Assembly (NCBI GenBank): GCA_002803225.1
Contig: NXFV01000160.1
Span: 1-54,820, forward strand
Origin: Gamarada debralockiae
Lineage: Eukaryota > Ascomycota > Leotiomycetes > Helotiales > Hyphodiscaceae
Direction of reading: 5' to 3'
DNA: 54,820 nucleotides
Each line of letters starts with the position of its first letter. Within the stretch, counting starts at the first letter, position 1. Of the stretch, positions 1 to 10,769 are shown one piece after another. The translations under genes and the position numbers were made by a program. The notes under the pieces are model-generated. The model was not told where the DNA came from. It ran no database searches and saw nothing but the letters and a program-made list of their open reading frames with translations.

Positions 1-221
1 CAGTTCATTAATTTCTAACGGATTAAGCATTTATATCAGACAGTATCTACGTGTTTCTGCTACCCAAAGTGTTTTAACCTTCCCAAAGTACTAACTAGCT
101 TGCTCATCCCAATATTTAAAGATCTGCCCTACCTCTACCTAATTCCTTCATCTTTTCCATCCAGACGTTCTTGTTTATCTTGATATCACACCAAGTTCAT
201 ATTCACAATCTACTATACACA

Positions 222-449
222 ATGTATTTCTCTAAGCATCTCCTTATAACCACTATCACGCTATTATGCGCAATGTCAGGTGTTCAAGCAGCCGGCGTAT
301 CCGCTTGTAGCTCCCAAACATCTCTCAATTCTGACGGCTCTCCCAACTGCCCGTCGAAAACCTTTTTCTGTGGGGGTGATTCAGCGACTGGCACTTTTAC
401 GTATCAATGTTGCCCAAAGGTGGACTGCTGCATAAATAATGACTGCTAA
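222..449 (+). CDS. Small secreted cysteine-rich protein (candidate effector)
   Basis: A single-exon ORF of 75 residues. I start it at the ATG at 222; the open frame reaches further upstream but without another ATG, and this start puts a hydrophobic signal peptide (about residues 1-23, ending GVQA) at the N-terminus. The mature part of about 52 residues has eight cysteines, including two adjacent CC pairs (QCC, DCC) and a final Cys as the last residue, so four disulfides are possible. It has no membrane segment after the signal peptide. I do not recognise the family. The size, secretion signal and cysteine density are typical of fungal apoplastic effectors or antimicrobial-like peptides, but that role is inference. 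Two more secreted-protein loci lie within the next 5 kb. Confidence 0.6.
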   Translation: MYFSKHLLITTITLLCAMSGVQAAGVSACSSQTSLNSDGSPNCPSKTFFCGGDSATGTFTYQCCPKVDCCINNDC

Positions 450-745
450 TGGGTATATTTGATTTTTCTTCTAATTTTTGTATAATCTAAAACTAATATT
501 GAATAGTTTCTTGTCGGGCCTATAATATGGTGTATGGTTACGATGTACTGGTACTGATGCCTAGTATTAAAAGGCAACGACTGGGGTGATATGAGCAGCG
601 AGCAGTGCGGATCATATGGCTTTAGGTGGCCCTAGCGCTTCGCTATGCCTTAGGAAGTACTAGACATAGATATTGGGTTTTCCTGTATTTTTGATCAATC
701 AAAGCCTTTTATTAAGCGAAGCTTTTTTACGTGTGAATTAGCCGT

Positions 746-763
746 CGGCCGGCGAGCCGGCCG
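746..763. repeat. GC-rich 8-base inverted repeat
   Basis: CGGCCGGC, a two-base GA centre, then GCCGGCCG: a perfect inverted repeat, followed four bases later by a CACGTG E-box-like hexamer at 767-772. It lies in the gene-free stretch 450-862 and could be a regulatory site or a hairpin. The rest of that stretch shows nothing I can name. Confidence 0.4.
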
Positions 764-862
764 CGTCACGTGAGATTTTCTTTGCCGACGTTTAGGGTTA
801 TCTCAGTGCCTCAGACAGTAGACCCAGGCAACGATGACAAACCACGCAAACCACTCACCTGA

Positions 863-1534
863 GTATTAGAGACCGATGGACGTGACGACCTACTTGCTGC
901 TGGTATCACGTCTTGGGAAATGTATAATGAGTTCGAACACGAACTTAGAGCCGCATTCGCCCAGTTCAAAGACAAGGCTCTGCAACATCCATGCGCTTGG
1001 TATCAACAGATCCTCTGGGTTGTTTGAGTGAAGCAGAGCGTCAAAGACGAATGTGGGAAACGATAGAGACCAATAGAGCAATTGGAACTCGATCAAGTGA
1101 GCTAAGGGATGCTCAAGTCAATGCGTTCCATCTGATACTGGAGAACTCCGCTCGAAGGAGAGAGGAAACTGTAGCCAAAAGCAGAACTCCTCTCTTGGGA
1201 AGCACCCAACGATCTGATAGCATGTCATGTCCTATACTACTCGAATCGCACTCGAGTAAGCCGCTATCAGAAAAATTATCCTATTCCCATTCCCATGATC
1301 CTCAAGATTTGAGTTTCATTGTACACGAAGATGAATCCAACATATATTCGTCGTCTCTACCTCCTAGCCAGTCTTCACACAAAGTGTTTTCGATACTCTA
1401 TTCAGGAGAGTTAGAGGGGTATCGATCTGTGTAGAATCCAATGAGAGAGCGAAACGTCGACAAGTGCTTGGGTCTATTGATACTAACGCCCGCCGAAGCG
1501 CGTGGCAACAAAGGGAAAAACAAATAATAATATC
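863..1534 (+). pseudogene. Frame-broken hypothetical gene
   Basis: Three consecutive open stretches in three different frames read like protein: 863-1027 (possible ATG at 920; a charged, aromatic helix-like segment), 991-1434 (an ATG-initiated 147-codon ORF rich in Arg, Glu and Ser), and about 1437-1534. Segments two and three share a degenerate motif (charged residues, then I-D/E-T-N, then R and Q-rich), suggesting an internal repeat that continues across the frame changes. I found no introns of credible length joining the frames, so a decayed gene is my preferred reading. An unrecognised multi-exon gene is possible. No family was recognised. Confidence 0.3.
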
Positions 1535-2315
1535 ATGAAGGATTGGGATCTTGGTCGTCATCGGTCGGTCTCGCGCGATAATTTGGGTTACAATTAGCAT
1601 GTAATAACGTGCAGTCTAAGGTGTAGTCTCATGTCTTACCCGATGTAGTCGGTGTGCGAAGAGTGTCGGCGTGTAAAGAGTGGTGAGCCGGATAGGTATG
1701 ATGTGATAATTTGACATGGGTATCTTTCCAAAAGTTGATCCAATGTGTAATTGATTGCGATCTCTGGACTGGTATCTTTGTATTCACTGGGAGGCTTGTG
1801 GTTGTTGAGTTGTTTTCAATGGAATCAATGGAAATTTGATACATACAAAGGTAATGACATAGCTGCAAAAATGTGGAACTCGGTCTCAGACCTTCTGATG
1901 AAGAAAGTCATAAGATAGAGAACTGAGAATCTCGGCTAAGGAATAACACCTAAGATGCCTCAAGCATTATGACCCTGGGTAAGCAAGCTCTCTAGACAAC
2001 TTGACCACAGACTACAATCAATTTTTTGGACCATTTTTTTTTGTGTACCGAAGCTTGTTTTTAGTTGGCCGCTTGTTTAATCTTCGGCGTTGTGGTCGCA
2101 TGTACGGCTCGCTTGGATGGATTCACTTTTTGGTATCACGAAGCTGTAGATCGAGTTGGCTTGAATGATTCAATGTTTTCGAAGTTTTTCGAGTCTTTAG
2201 TTAATTTCGTTCCGCTTTCTCCCAGGTCTCAACTCCCACCCCGCCTTCTTTTCTATTCCTACGACCGCGACCAACGAGACATCGAAAAACATCTAGGAGT
2301 CAATCCACTCTCAAA
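1535..2315. other. Intergenic stretch, nothing recognised
   Basis: Short overlapping ORFs on both strands have no recognisable motif. There is a T-run at about 2032-2042. The last part is presumably the promoter and leader of the ORF starting at 2316. Confidence 0.4.
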
Positions 2316-2705
2316 ATGTCGGACATTATCAACGAACCACCCAGCTGTGCTACCACTCAAGAGGAAGCTCCAACCGTCTGCCACATCGAACATGCTACAC
2401 CCTATCCCCCAAGAGCTTATCTCCGATATCCTCCTTCTCGACCTTCGCGAGGAGCTTCCCTTGTCCCGATACTTTGCGGTTTAGTAATCCTAATCACCAT
2501 CGTCATCTTGATCCTCGTTGTGGTAGAGATCATGGATAACGTCCGCAGCGGCAAGGTCAACCCATTGCTTGGGGGCCATGTCAGTGTTACTATGTTGCCA
2601 GGCAGTGCGTATGAGGTTAATGGTATTGGAGATGCGAGAAAGGCGGGAGGACTTGCGTTGGTTACGCTTAGTGTTGAGGTTGAGGTTGGGATCATGACCA
2701 TCTAA
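2316..2705 (+). CDS. Hypothetical small single-pass membrane protein
   Basis: A 129-residue ORF with a good start context (CAAAATGTC). The N-terminal 45 residues are polar and Pro-rich (PPRAY, RYPPSRPSR). Residues of about 49-71 form one strongly hydrophobic helix rich in Ile, Leu and Val, followed by a polar tail of about 58 residues. A Pro/Arg-rich N-terminus before a single helix fits a membrane-anchored protein with an exposed tail. I do not recognise a family. The opposite strand also carries ORFs across this interval, so coding status rests on the start context and the clean helix; moderate to low confidence. Confidence 0.4.
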   Translation: MSDIINEPPSCATTQEEAPTVCHIEHATPYPPRAYLRYPPSRPSRGASLVPILCGLVILITIVILILVVVEIMDNVRSGKVNPLLGGHVSVTMLPGSAYEVNGIGDARKAGGLALVTLSVEVEVGIMTI

Positions 2706-2852
2706 ACTGCGCACCTGAGCTCACCTGACATCGAGCCTACGTCATAATGATCACGCACAAGGAGAACTTCAATCAGTACAATCTGCTTCTATTTCTAAAC
2801 TCCTACCCCTTCATCTTCTCTGCTCTATGCCCTATCATACGCGCCTTGGCGC

Positions 2853-3301
2853 CTACGAGCTGCCACTAGCGTCGCTGTTGCTGCAGACGCAAGGGTTATC
2901 ACTATAACAAAAGTCAGCCAGTCATTTAACTGGTCTTGATCGACACAGACGTAAAATGAGAGAAGAGGGAGTAATAAAGACATACCCAGTAGTACAGAAG
3001 CCGTTGATGAAGCCGGCATTGACACACGATGCCCGGCAGGCCGTCTGAGATTCACAATCGATGACACAGACATTAGCGCCGCCCCTATTACCTGTTAGAA
3101 CTAGAGCAGAGTGGGATTGGGAGGGTTCTTCCTACACAACAAGACATCGATGTAAACCGTCAGTGCTGGCGGCGCGCAGGATTGGTTGAGGTGGTCAGGG
3201 CACTCCTGCTCTGAGCTGACCATGGCAGCCCTAGGGGTAGCAACAGCAGTAGCAGTAGCAGCCGAGGCTGGCAGGAGAGTAATAAGGCGGGCGAATTACA
3301 T
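2853..3301 (-). pseudogene. Secreted cysteine-rich peptide gene with stop at codon 2
   Basis: Reading leftward from 3301, a well-placed ATG (context CCGCCAAG-ATG) is followed immediately by TAA. The same frame then continues as a convincing signal peptide (FARLITLLPASAATATAVA) and a mature region with ECPDHLNQSC. Later exons give VCVIDC, TACRASC, GFINGFC and, after a GT-AG intron at 2902-2995, NPCVCSNSD and a stop at 2853-2855. Nine or ten cysteines are encoded. An intermediate intron near 3080-3145 is needed but its exact ends are uncertain. If codon 2 was once CAA (Gln), a single C-to-T change created the stop. Alternatives are an undetected upstream exon or a sequencing error. Defensin-like spacing is suggestive only. 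Confidence 0.5.
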
Positions 3302-3962
3302 CTTGGCGGTGTTGTTATTGGAAGAGTAAAAGGTAGGAGACTGAAGTTGGATTGAATACAAGCTATTGATATTCTAAATCGACAGGAAAGGTGAGCTGCT
3401 TTATAGGTTTCCATGCCTGGTCTTTCCGAGTTTGGCAGTTTTCTAGGATTTTCAGGCCATTGTAGAGTTTTCGTATTGAGTAGTTTGTATTTAACTTGAT
3501 AAAAATTAACCTTTCGCTTCTCTCTTCAGCCTACGTCGTTCAACCTGCTCTTTCATACTCGCTCCTATATAATGTGGGACACGGTTTCTTCTATATTACC
3601 TATGACCTCTGTTGTCTAAAGTACAAGAGGTAATGCTTGATAAGGAGGTTTATATGCACCTAGAACGTGCATAACCTAATATGGAAGCGCTAAGTATTGA
3701 AGCTCGGTTCAACGAGGTGGCACGTGGCAGCCACAGCAACAATAGAAGGAAGTGATTGCACGTGAGCGAGTCAGAGTATCAGGGGAATCGAGTATATTGT
3801 CAACTCTATAGAAACAAGTTCAGGTGTCCTCGAGCTCTAGAATATACGGTCCGTTAGTAAGACTATCTAAGATGTGAAAGCCCAAGGCCACAAGGCCTTA
3901 AACCCTCAACAATAAGCCATAACACGTGATGTCATGTGATTTCCATTGATTCAATTTCCCAT
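3302..3962. other. Intergenic stretch, nothing recognised
   Basis: It holds the upstream side of the minus-strand peptide gene ending at 3301 and the downstream side of the minus-strand gene ending at 3963. A cacgtgatgtcatgtgat stretch near 3913-3931 contains a CACGTG hexamer. No gene was recognised. Confidence 0.4.
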
Positions 3963-4816
3963 CTAACCCGAGGCCGGGCAAGAACAAACCAACATAATGG
4001 CAGAATACGTCAAGAAATTAAAACATGCCGTCGAGTCCACAGGCGCACTTCCCTGCGGCCCACCACTACAATCATGCGTCGTATAAAAATTGACCGAGCA
4101 CTCCCCAGCCGTGAGCCCACCGGCAGGGACAAACGACGCAAAATTCAAGGAGTAACTCAACGTTGTAGGTGTACACACATCCAACGGCGCCGCCGTATCC
4201 GTCAGAATATTATCTGTGGGGTCACACACGAAGCCATTATAGAACTGCACTACGTTCATGGTTGGGGCTGCAGCGACATTGCTCGTGTGCGAGACGGTGA
4301 AGGCGGTCGGCGTCGGCACAGTAATGGTTACGGGCGTGACGCTGACGCATTCGCAGGCGGAGGAGTATCGCACGGAGCCGGAGCAGGCTGAGGCGTAGGA
4401 CGGGATGTGCGAGGGGATGACGGTTGGTGCTGGCGGGATGAGAGTTTCACCGGCGAGGACGGCGTTGCAGACTGTTACCGTGCTGAGATGCGATGAGAAT
4501 TAGTTTCTTGAATGATGATTGAAAAAAGGTATGTTCGACTCTCTCAGGAGCGAAGAAGACGATCGAGACTTACGGGGATCCTGGGGGTACTCCGGGGGTG
4601 ACAGTAGCGCTCAGGTAGGACGAACAGTCGATTGGGCCGCTTCTGTCAGTAAAGGCTGAGGCAATTACAGCTAAATTGACTTTAGTACAGATGTCTTTGA
4701 ACTGTAGACAAATTATAATCACCTCGAAGGCAGTTGTCATGGTTGCAGGCACCGCGAGGCTCTGCCACAGCTGCGGCTGCGGCGGTGGCGTAGAGGATTG
4801 GAATGGCGAGCAGCAT
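3963..4816 (-). CDS. Secreted cysteine-containing protein, 231 aa, three exons
   Basis: Exons at 4816-4723, 4655-4574 and 4482-3963, with introns of 67 and 91 bases that have GT-AG ends and keep one frame. The N-terminus is a short signal peptide (MLLAIPILYATAAAAAVA) followed by PRGACNHDNCLRAF, a motif I recall at the mature N-terminus of many fungal secreted proteins. Next come IDCSSYLSATVTPG, an SACSGSVRYSSACECV segment, a TVT/TPT-rich linker and a C-terminal domain with four or five cysteines ending VCSCPASG. The function is unknown; a cell-wall or apoplastic role is inference. The start is the first ATG in the signal-peptide frame. Confidence 0.72.
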
Positions 4817-5686
4817 GAGGAATAAGTGATGAGTTGGAGAAAGATCTGACTTTGCTATACTTCAAAACAGGTTTAGAGTAGTACAAAGCTTTCAGGAGTG
4901 TTTGTGGGGAAAGTGTGGCAATGGTTTTGGAGGAAGAATGGAATGGGAGGGATCATGCAGGAGAGATATATATGCAATTGTCCTCATTAAATCCCATCCC
5001 ATTGGAAACGAACTAATTGGACGATGGGATGAGAGCTGCATGGCATATCAGGCAACAGAGAAAGAGAGCAAGCTGTTGGATCCAGTCAGAAAAGCTCAGC
5101 ACGGAAGAGTAATGAAGGATACAGGTCTGTGGCTAGCTACTGAGCTGGCTTGCAGGCCGTCTTTCTACTCCATGGTTCAGCTCCGGTTATGACCGCCACG
5201 GTGGTAGAAAACGATGGATCTCTAAACAATGCAGTAAATCATGGCAGCAGCCGCTATTGTCACCTAATTAATACCCTTAAATTGTTACATGTAGAAATAT
5301 TAGGGCTTATCTTTCATCTTCTTTATTATTCATTGGAGCTTCTCGAATCTTATTAAGATACCTTTGTATACCACATTTTAGCAAACGCCACGTCGTATTA
5401 AGACTCGAAATATAAAACAGGATTGGTTTATTTTGTCAAGCAGCCAGTTGCCCAGCAACTCGCTCCTTCCGGCATTGTCTTGACGAAATGGTGTACTCAA
5501 GATCATAACTGCTAGAAAGAGTGATTTTTGCGATGGGCTACGGGCTATGCTCTATTTATTTGGCTGGTAGGTAAGTAGTATTTTGGTGAGTTTAGGTGGA
5601 AGACTGTAGACCTCAGCCCAGCCTGCAAGCTCATGGCTTGCAGACTCACTGCATAAATCGCCTTGATTTACAATATTTACTAACTG
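4817..5686. other. Intergenic stretch, nothing recognised
   Basis: Overlapping plus-strand ORFs at 4902-5356 lack motifs and look like chance. The first few hundred bases are the likely promoter of the minus-strand secreted-protein gene. Confidence 0.35.
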
Positions 5687-6137
5687 GCGTAACGCGGGGA
5701 GGTACCTTCCCACCAGAATTTATATGCGAAGGTACTTAGAGACCAAATTTAAGAAGTGATATAACTCTTATAATAACAGAGTAGTAATAAAGCCTTGTTG
5801 AATTTAAAGTAATGATATAGTTAGCTTTACTATCTGATATTGCGTATTATAATACTTAGAGGCGTTAAGTATTTATTCATAAATAAAAAATTCTTATTTT
5901 TCTCATACAAATTCGCTAACAAGTTATATGAGAAAATTAAAATTTTCATTTTAATATATAATTCGTCAACAATAAAATATATTATTAAGAAATATAAGAA
6001 ATAAGAAATACATATATATCTAATGTTTAGGTATAAGAAAATTTAACAGTTACTCAAATATTACAAGAGTTATGAGTTATTTCTCTAAGTACCTTTACAT
6101 ATAAATTCTGGTGAGAAGGTACCTCCCCGCGTTACGC
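5687..6137. mobile_element. Non-autonomous element with ~55-base terminal inverted repeats
   Basis: The left end begins GCGTAACGCGGGGAGGTACC at 5687 and the right end is its reverse complement, ending at 6137. The inverted match continues through CCAGAATTTATATG and AAGGTACTTAGAGA with few mismatches, giving terminal repeats of about 55 bases. Weaker symmetry (ATAACTCTTATAATA-like) runs further in. The interior is very AT-rich with no ORF. This is a MITE-like structure of about 451 bases. No clear target-site duplication is visible, so I cannot assign a superfamily. The AT-rich core could reflect repeat-induced point mutation. Confidence 0.7.
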
Positions 6138-8352
6138 TACGACTTACGTTATAGATTCGGATTTCCCTATTGTCCTTCTCTTCTCTCTTTCCCTTGATTT
6201 CCTATACCGTTTTACTTAAAATAGAGTAACCAGCGATAGCAAGATGATTCACGAGCGATTCAACACGTTTACGATAGTAGGGGAGGTTCTATATAGTCGA
6301 TTTCATAATAAAATATACCTTTCATTGAGCTCTATATGCTTAATTACGTCTTTACACATAAACTCGTCTACGGGAACTCGTCTTTTGCATGATAGGTAGA
6401 ATTCCGAAAGAGGATAAAAAATCCACTGCGAAAGTGTACGGTCCCGAGACGGCTGCTGTTTCACCGCCTAGAACGTCTAATTGAGACATGCTCTCGACGA
6501 GCCTCTACATCGAATTCGTAGGAATCATATTTTCGTGCCAACGATCACTTCAGCTCAGCTGCGCCCGAGAAAGCCCTTTCTGTCTTGACATGCAACAATG
6601 AACGATATATCATTTTCAACTGGGGGCGCCTCCTTATTCGACTGCCCGAATGGAACAGGCGTCAGTGGATGCCAAAACCGTGCTGAAAGTCTGTGTAACG
6701 TGGCGTTGCCAGGTAAAGCCAATCCAGCCCCTCACCAAACCCTTTCCCTCTGAAGCAAGTAAAACAGATGTGTAAAGGCACGTGAGAGTCTGTGGCTGGC
6801 TGGTAGGAGAAAACTCGGAAAGCCGGATAATCACAGGACAAGCGAGATAAATCAGGACGTGTCACTTTGCAGTTTGTCCAACCTGAGATACAATAATCCC
6901 ATATTGAATTTTACCGTTTATCGCGTATCGCGTATTGGAGGGTGCAGGTTAGGTAGCTCAGGCAATTTCCGTTTATGTCGACGGTGAGTAAGATCGTGCA
7001 ATTGATTCTTTGAGGGTGGTACTAGTGTAACCCAGCGCCAAATTATATGACACTCTGGGCCGGAAGGAACGAGCGGATACTTAGCGAGTACTATTCTAGG
7101 GGGATAAGGAAGGTAATGCCATTGTGGAGTATCTTCAATATCTCTTATTCAGTTTTATTTCTTCTGAAGTCTGAAGGCATTACAGCGACATCTTTATCTA
7201 GGTGGGATATGTGGTAGCTTTATAATATCAAAGGGATTGGTACCAGTAAATGATTTAAGAAACTTAGAAGTGTAGAAACGCCTGCAGCAAATCGCACAAG
7301 AACGCTTGGGAATCCATAACTTGAAAGCGGGTACCGAAGAAATGACCCAAAAGAAAATTTGACAGCAGTCAAATGTGACAATAAATACAACAGGTCACGA
7401 AGATGGAGCAAACCTGCCTAGCAAAACTTTCCCGCGGTATCGTACTCTTTTCTCTCAGAAGTTAAATCCCTACCGGAGGTTTTAATCATAGTGTATCAAA
7501 CCTACCTCGAAGGCACATAGTCTCTTCGCGTGTTAGGCCTTCAGTCTATTGCAGTGGAACGTCAACTCAAGAGTCTTCAATACATATACATGCAGAGAAC
7601 CAGCGGAGAAACTTTCCGGAGCATGTACTTGTAGAACCTTTTCCTTCTCTCCTTAGCTTAGTATTTTCGTACAATACAGTACCTTCTGCGTAGAGTCTTC
7701 AATGTGTGAGACTCCATTGCGTAGAGCTGTCACATAAAGAGAGAAGGAGAGAGTTGCCTATGTCAACGATATAACGATGACTTAAAGAGAGTACAATACC
7801 TTGCTTCTCTAAAGTCAAGTGTCCTAGAAGGACTTGTGGAAGCATCTCAAAGCTTTGTAAGACCCAATGGAAGTCTGAATATTACAGGGAGTAATTGTGG
7901 GGCCGCTCTCATATTTGGGGCTTTAACGATGGTATAAATAAGCGACAACAAGACAGGCAGGGGTGATTCGATCATTCGAATAGATCGCACAGGAAGTAAC
8001 CGGGGCAGAACCCACATTTGGATGCTATAGAAGCAGTGTAACCATGTGGAAAAACACTTTCCCGCTGGGGCTGATCCAGGCCTTTGAATGTAAACACTGT
8101 CCCACCGGCTGCAGACGTCCCGCCCATACATCGACACTACCCCGCACCCCACACAACAGTCCCCACACGCCACAGTGCTGCCCCACACCAAGCTTGCAGA
8201 AAACAGGGGGTTTATTTTTGACCGTTGGAAGCATGTATCCACGCAGGGGCTAGAAAAGCAGCGGATCCTTCGAGATCTAAGTCGTGCCTGTTTGCTAGCG
8301 GTACGTCTTGTGCTCATTTTGCAAAATCAATTTACCTGCAGCCCATTGCACA
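6138..8352. other. Long gene-free stretch
   Basis: About 2.2 kb with only short ORFs on both strands and no recognisable protein, RNA gene or element. The last few hundred bases before 8353 are the presumed promoter of the transporter gene. Confidence 0.35.
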
Positions 8353-10769
8353 ATGTCTTCCCTAGGCACAGAGCAGAAAACGAACGTGGTGGATTCTGAG
8401 GGAATCAGCCAGCATGTGGAGGCTCAGAACATGATTGATGAAGAGGAGCTCAAAGGCGATATTGACCTCGCAGCCGTGGCTCTCCGAGGCCAAGACCTGA
8501 GTTTCACCGAGGAGGGTAAGTTTGGTGCCAATTAGCATATTGAGATTTTGAGATCTGACTTTCATTCTCAGAAAAACACAAAGTTTTGCGCAAGATCGAT
8601 TGGCATATCCTGCCCCTTGCCGCATGGTCGTGCGGTCTGCAGTTCGTCGATAAGGTAGACCCTCACCACCGGCACAAGGAACTTCTCTACAAAGCTTATA
8701 TGTGTAGTCTGGACTCGGAGCAGCAGCAACCTATGGTCTTCAGACAGATCTTCACCTGGTCGGTAACCAGTATTCTTGGTGTGTTTCGGTATGGGGTCCT
8801 CGTCCCTGGCTCTACAACTGCATCTCTAATTCTGATACAGGTGTTTTACTTCGGCTATCTGGCTGGCACCTTTGGAGCGGGACGTACTCTGCAGTACTTT
8901 CACGCAGGAAAAGTTATTGGCATTTCTTTCTTCTTTTGGGGATGTACCTTGCTTGGCTGTTCTCAAGCAAAGAACTATGGGACTCTCATTGCTCTGAGAT
9001 TTATTCTAGGGTAAGAAACCTTCCCCGAAAAGCTTTGCCACCTGCAACTGAAATACGCTAGTTTACTCGAGTCATCACTTGTTCCGGGCCTCTTGTTGAT
9101 GTAAGTCTTCCCTGAAGTATGCTCTTATTATCTTGCTAATTTAGGTAGAACAACTATGTGGTCCGTCCATTCGATACCCCCCGGGGTCAATTGCATCTAA
9201 TCCAGCTCGTTAGGTACACCCCACGAGAGCAGCCATTTCGATTCGGCCTCTGGACTTTCACCAATGGCGCTCTTCCCGTCCCCTTCATCCTTATCTACTA
9301 TGGTACGTGTTATGAAGTTTCCAGTGATAAAGCAAAAAAGCTGATGAATTTGCTTCCAGCACTCGGACATGTCGAAAATGGTCCTATTGTACGCCTTTAC
9401 CTGAACATCGCGAGCGTCTTTTCAAATCTGACAAAATGATCTTAGTTGTCGTGGCGTCTCATTTTCCTTCTCATCGGCTTGTTGAGCTGTGTAACTGGAG
9501 TTGTTCTCGTACGTGCCTCAACCCCTCCCCTGTCTAAGTTTCAATATCTGACTTCCAATTCGAGTTTCTCTTCATGCCAGATTCACCTATTTCAGTGAAC
9601 TGGCTCAACGACAGAGAAAAGGCCATTGCTGTAGATCGTGTTGCCTATCATCAGCTTGGTGTTAAAAACAGTAAGTATAGTTTCCGTAAATGCACTCTGA
9701 CGCTTTTGCTAACTCAATTATTAATCTACAGATCACCTTAAGTGGGAACAAGTTAGTTTTTTTTTTTATGGATTCAGGTCTACCTATCTATATAGCATTC
9801 ACTAATGAAAATTTTCTTTTTTTTAGATCCGCGAAGCACTTGGAGATTATCGCACCTGGTTAATAGTTCTTCAAATGTTTTTCTCACAAGCTATTGGAAA
9901 TGTTACTACGAATTTCTTGGGCATCATTATTAAAGTAAGTTTCAACAATACAAAGCTCTTCTACGAATCCAAAATTTGACTCTACCCCTAGGGATTCGGT
10001 TACTCTAAGCTGAAAGCCCAGCTATACACTGCACCCAATTCTGCGATTCAGGTAAATTTTGAAGCGATCACCTTCTGTAACCGCGCTAATATAGAAAGGC
10101 CGTCATGCAAATTCTCGTCTCTGCGCCGCCTTCACTTTTCCCTAGATTACGGAACATGAGGCAACCTCTAGCAGCGGCATCGAGTATCGTTGCGGTTGCC
10201 GGAGTTGCCATCCTTTACGCTGCTCCAGATGAGCTTCGATACCAGAAGCTTAGATTGGGTGGATGTATGATGCTCGCCTTCTCTGGAGTAAACTACTCGG
10301 TTGTGATGTCTGTCATTGGCTCAAATATTGCGGGTTTCACCAAAAAGCAGTTCACCACATCCTGGACCTTCTTCTTATACTGCGTTATTAATATTATTAC
10401 TCCTCAAACTTTCTTGGGTAGTGAAGCCCCAAGATATCATACTGGCTTAACTTTTGTTCTTATGTACGCTTCAACCGGCTCAAGCCCGAAAATTAATAAA
10501 ACTAATGTAATCTTCTAGACTTACGGTTCTTTACGTTATAAATTCGCTAACTACTTGGACGGTCTTAATGATGGAAAATAAAAGACGCGACAGATTGGCA
10601 ATCACTAATTCCGATTATAGAACTGGTGAGCAGAACCTTGATCATATGTCAGGTCTTAGGTAAGTCTGTATTTACAAACCGCTATCTGTTTCTCATAGGA
10701 TTCTAACTCTTCTTGCTCCGCAGGGATCAAACAGATAAAGAGAACAAGCACCACCGCTTTTCTGGCTGA
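8353..10769 (+). CDS. MFS transporter, Dal5/allantoate-permease (ACS) family, 16 exons
   Basis: Splicing 16 exons gives an uninterrupted 524-residue protein: 8353-8515, 8572-8654, 8708-8788, 8841-9010, 9062-9100, 9149-9160, 9214-9302, 9360-9388, 9446-9508, 9565-9670, 9732-9751, 9827-9934, 9992-10051, 10099-10463, 10519-10659, 10724-10769. Family landmarks appear in order: KIDWHILPL before helix 1, YGLQTDLHLVGNQYSW, VFYFGYLAGTF, KVIGISFFFWGCTLL, FRFGLWTFTNGALPVP, PDSPISVNWLND with the REKAIAVDR loop, GFGYSKLKAQLYTAP, SVIGSNIAGFTKK, and C-terminal KRRDRLAITN. Such transporters move organic anions (allantoate, nicotinate, similar) at the plasma membrane; the substrate here is unknown. Exon 6 is only 12 bases but is needed to restore TTMW. 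Intron density is far higher than in neighbouring genes. Confidence 0.88.

Noticed and set aside
7847..8317. 156-codon minus-strand ORF upstream of the transporter
   Set aside because: No motifs, and it lies in the promoter of a well-supported plus-strand gene; treated as chance.
8586..9014. Treating the transporter as a pseudogene because of interrupted ORFs
   Set aside because: Proper introns (8655-8707 and 8789-8840) restore the conserved family frame; no lesion remains.
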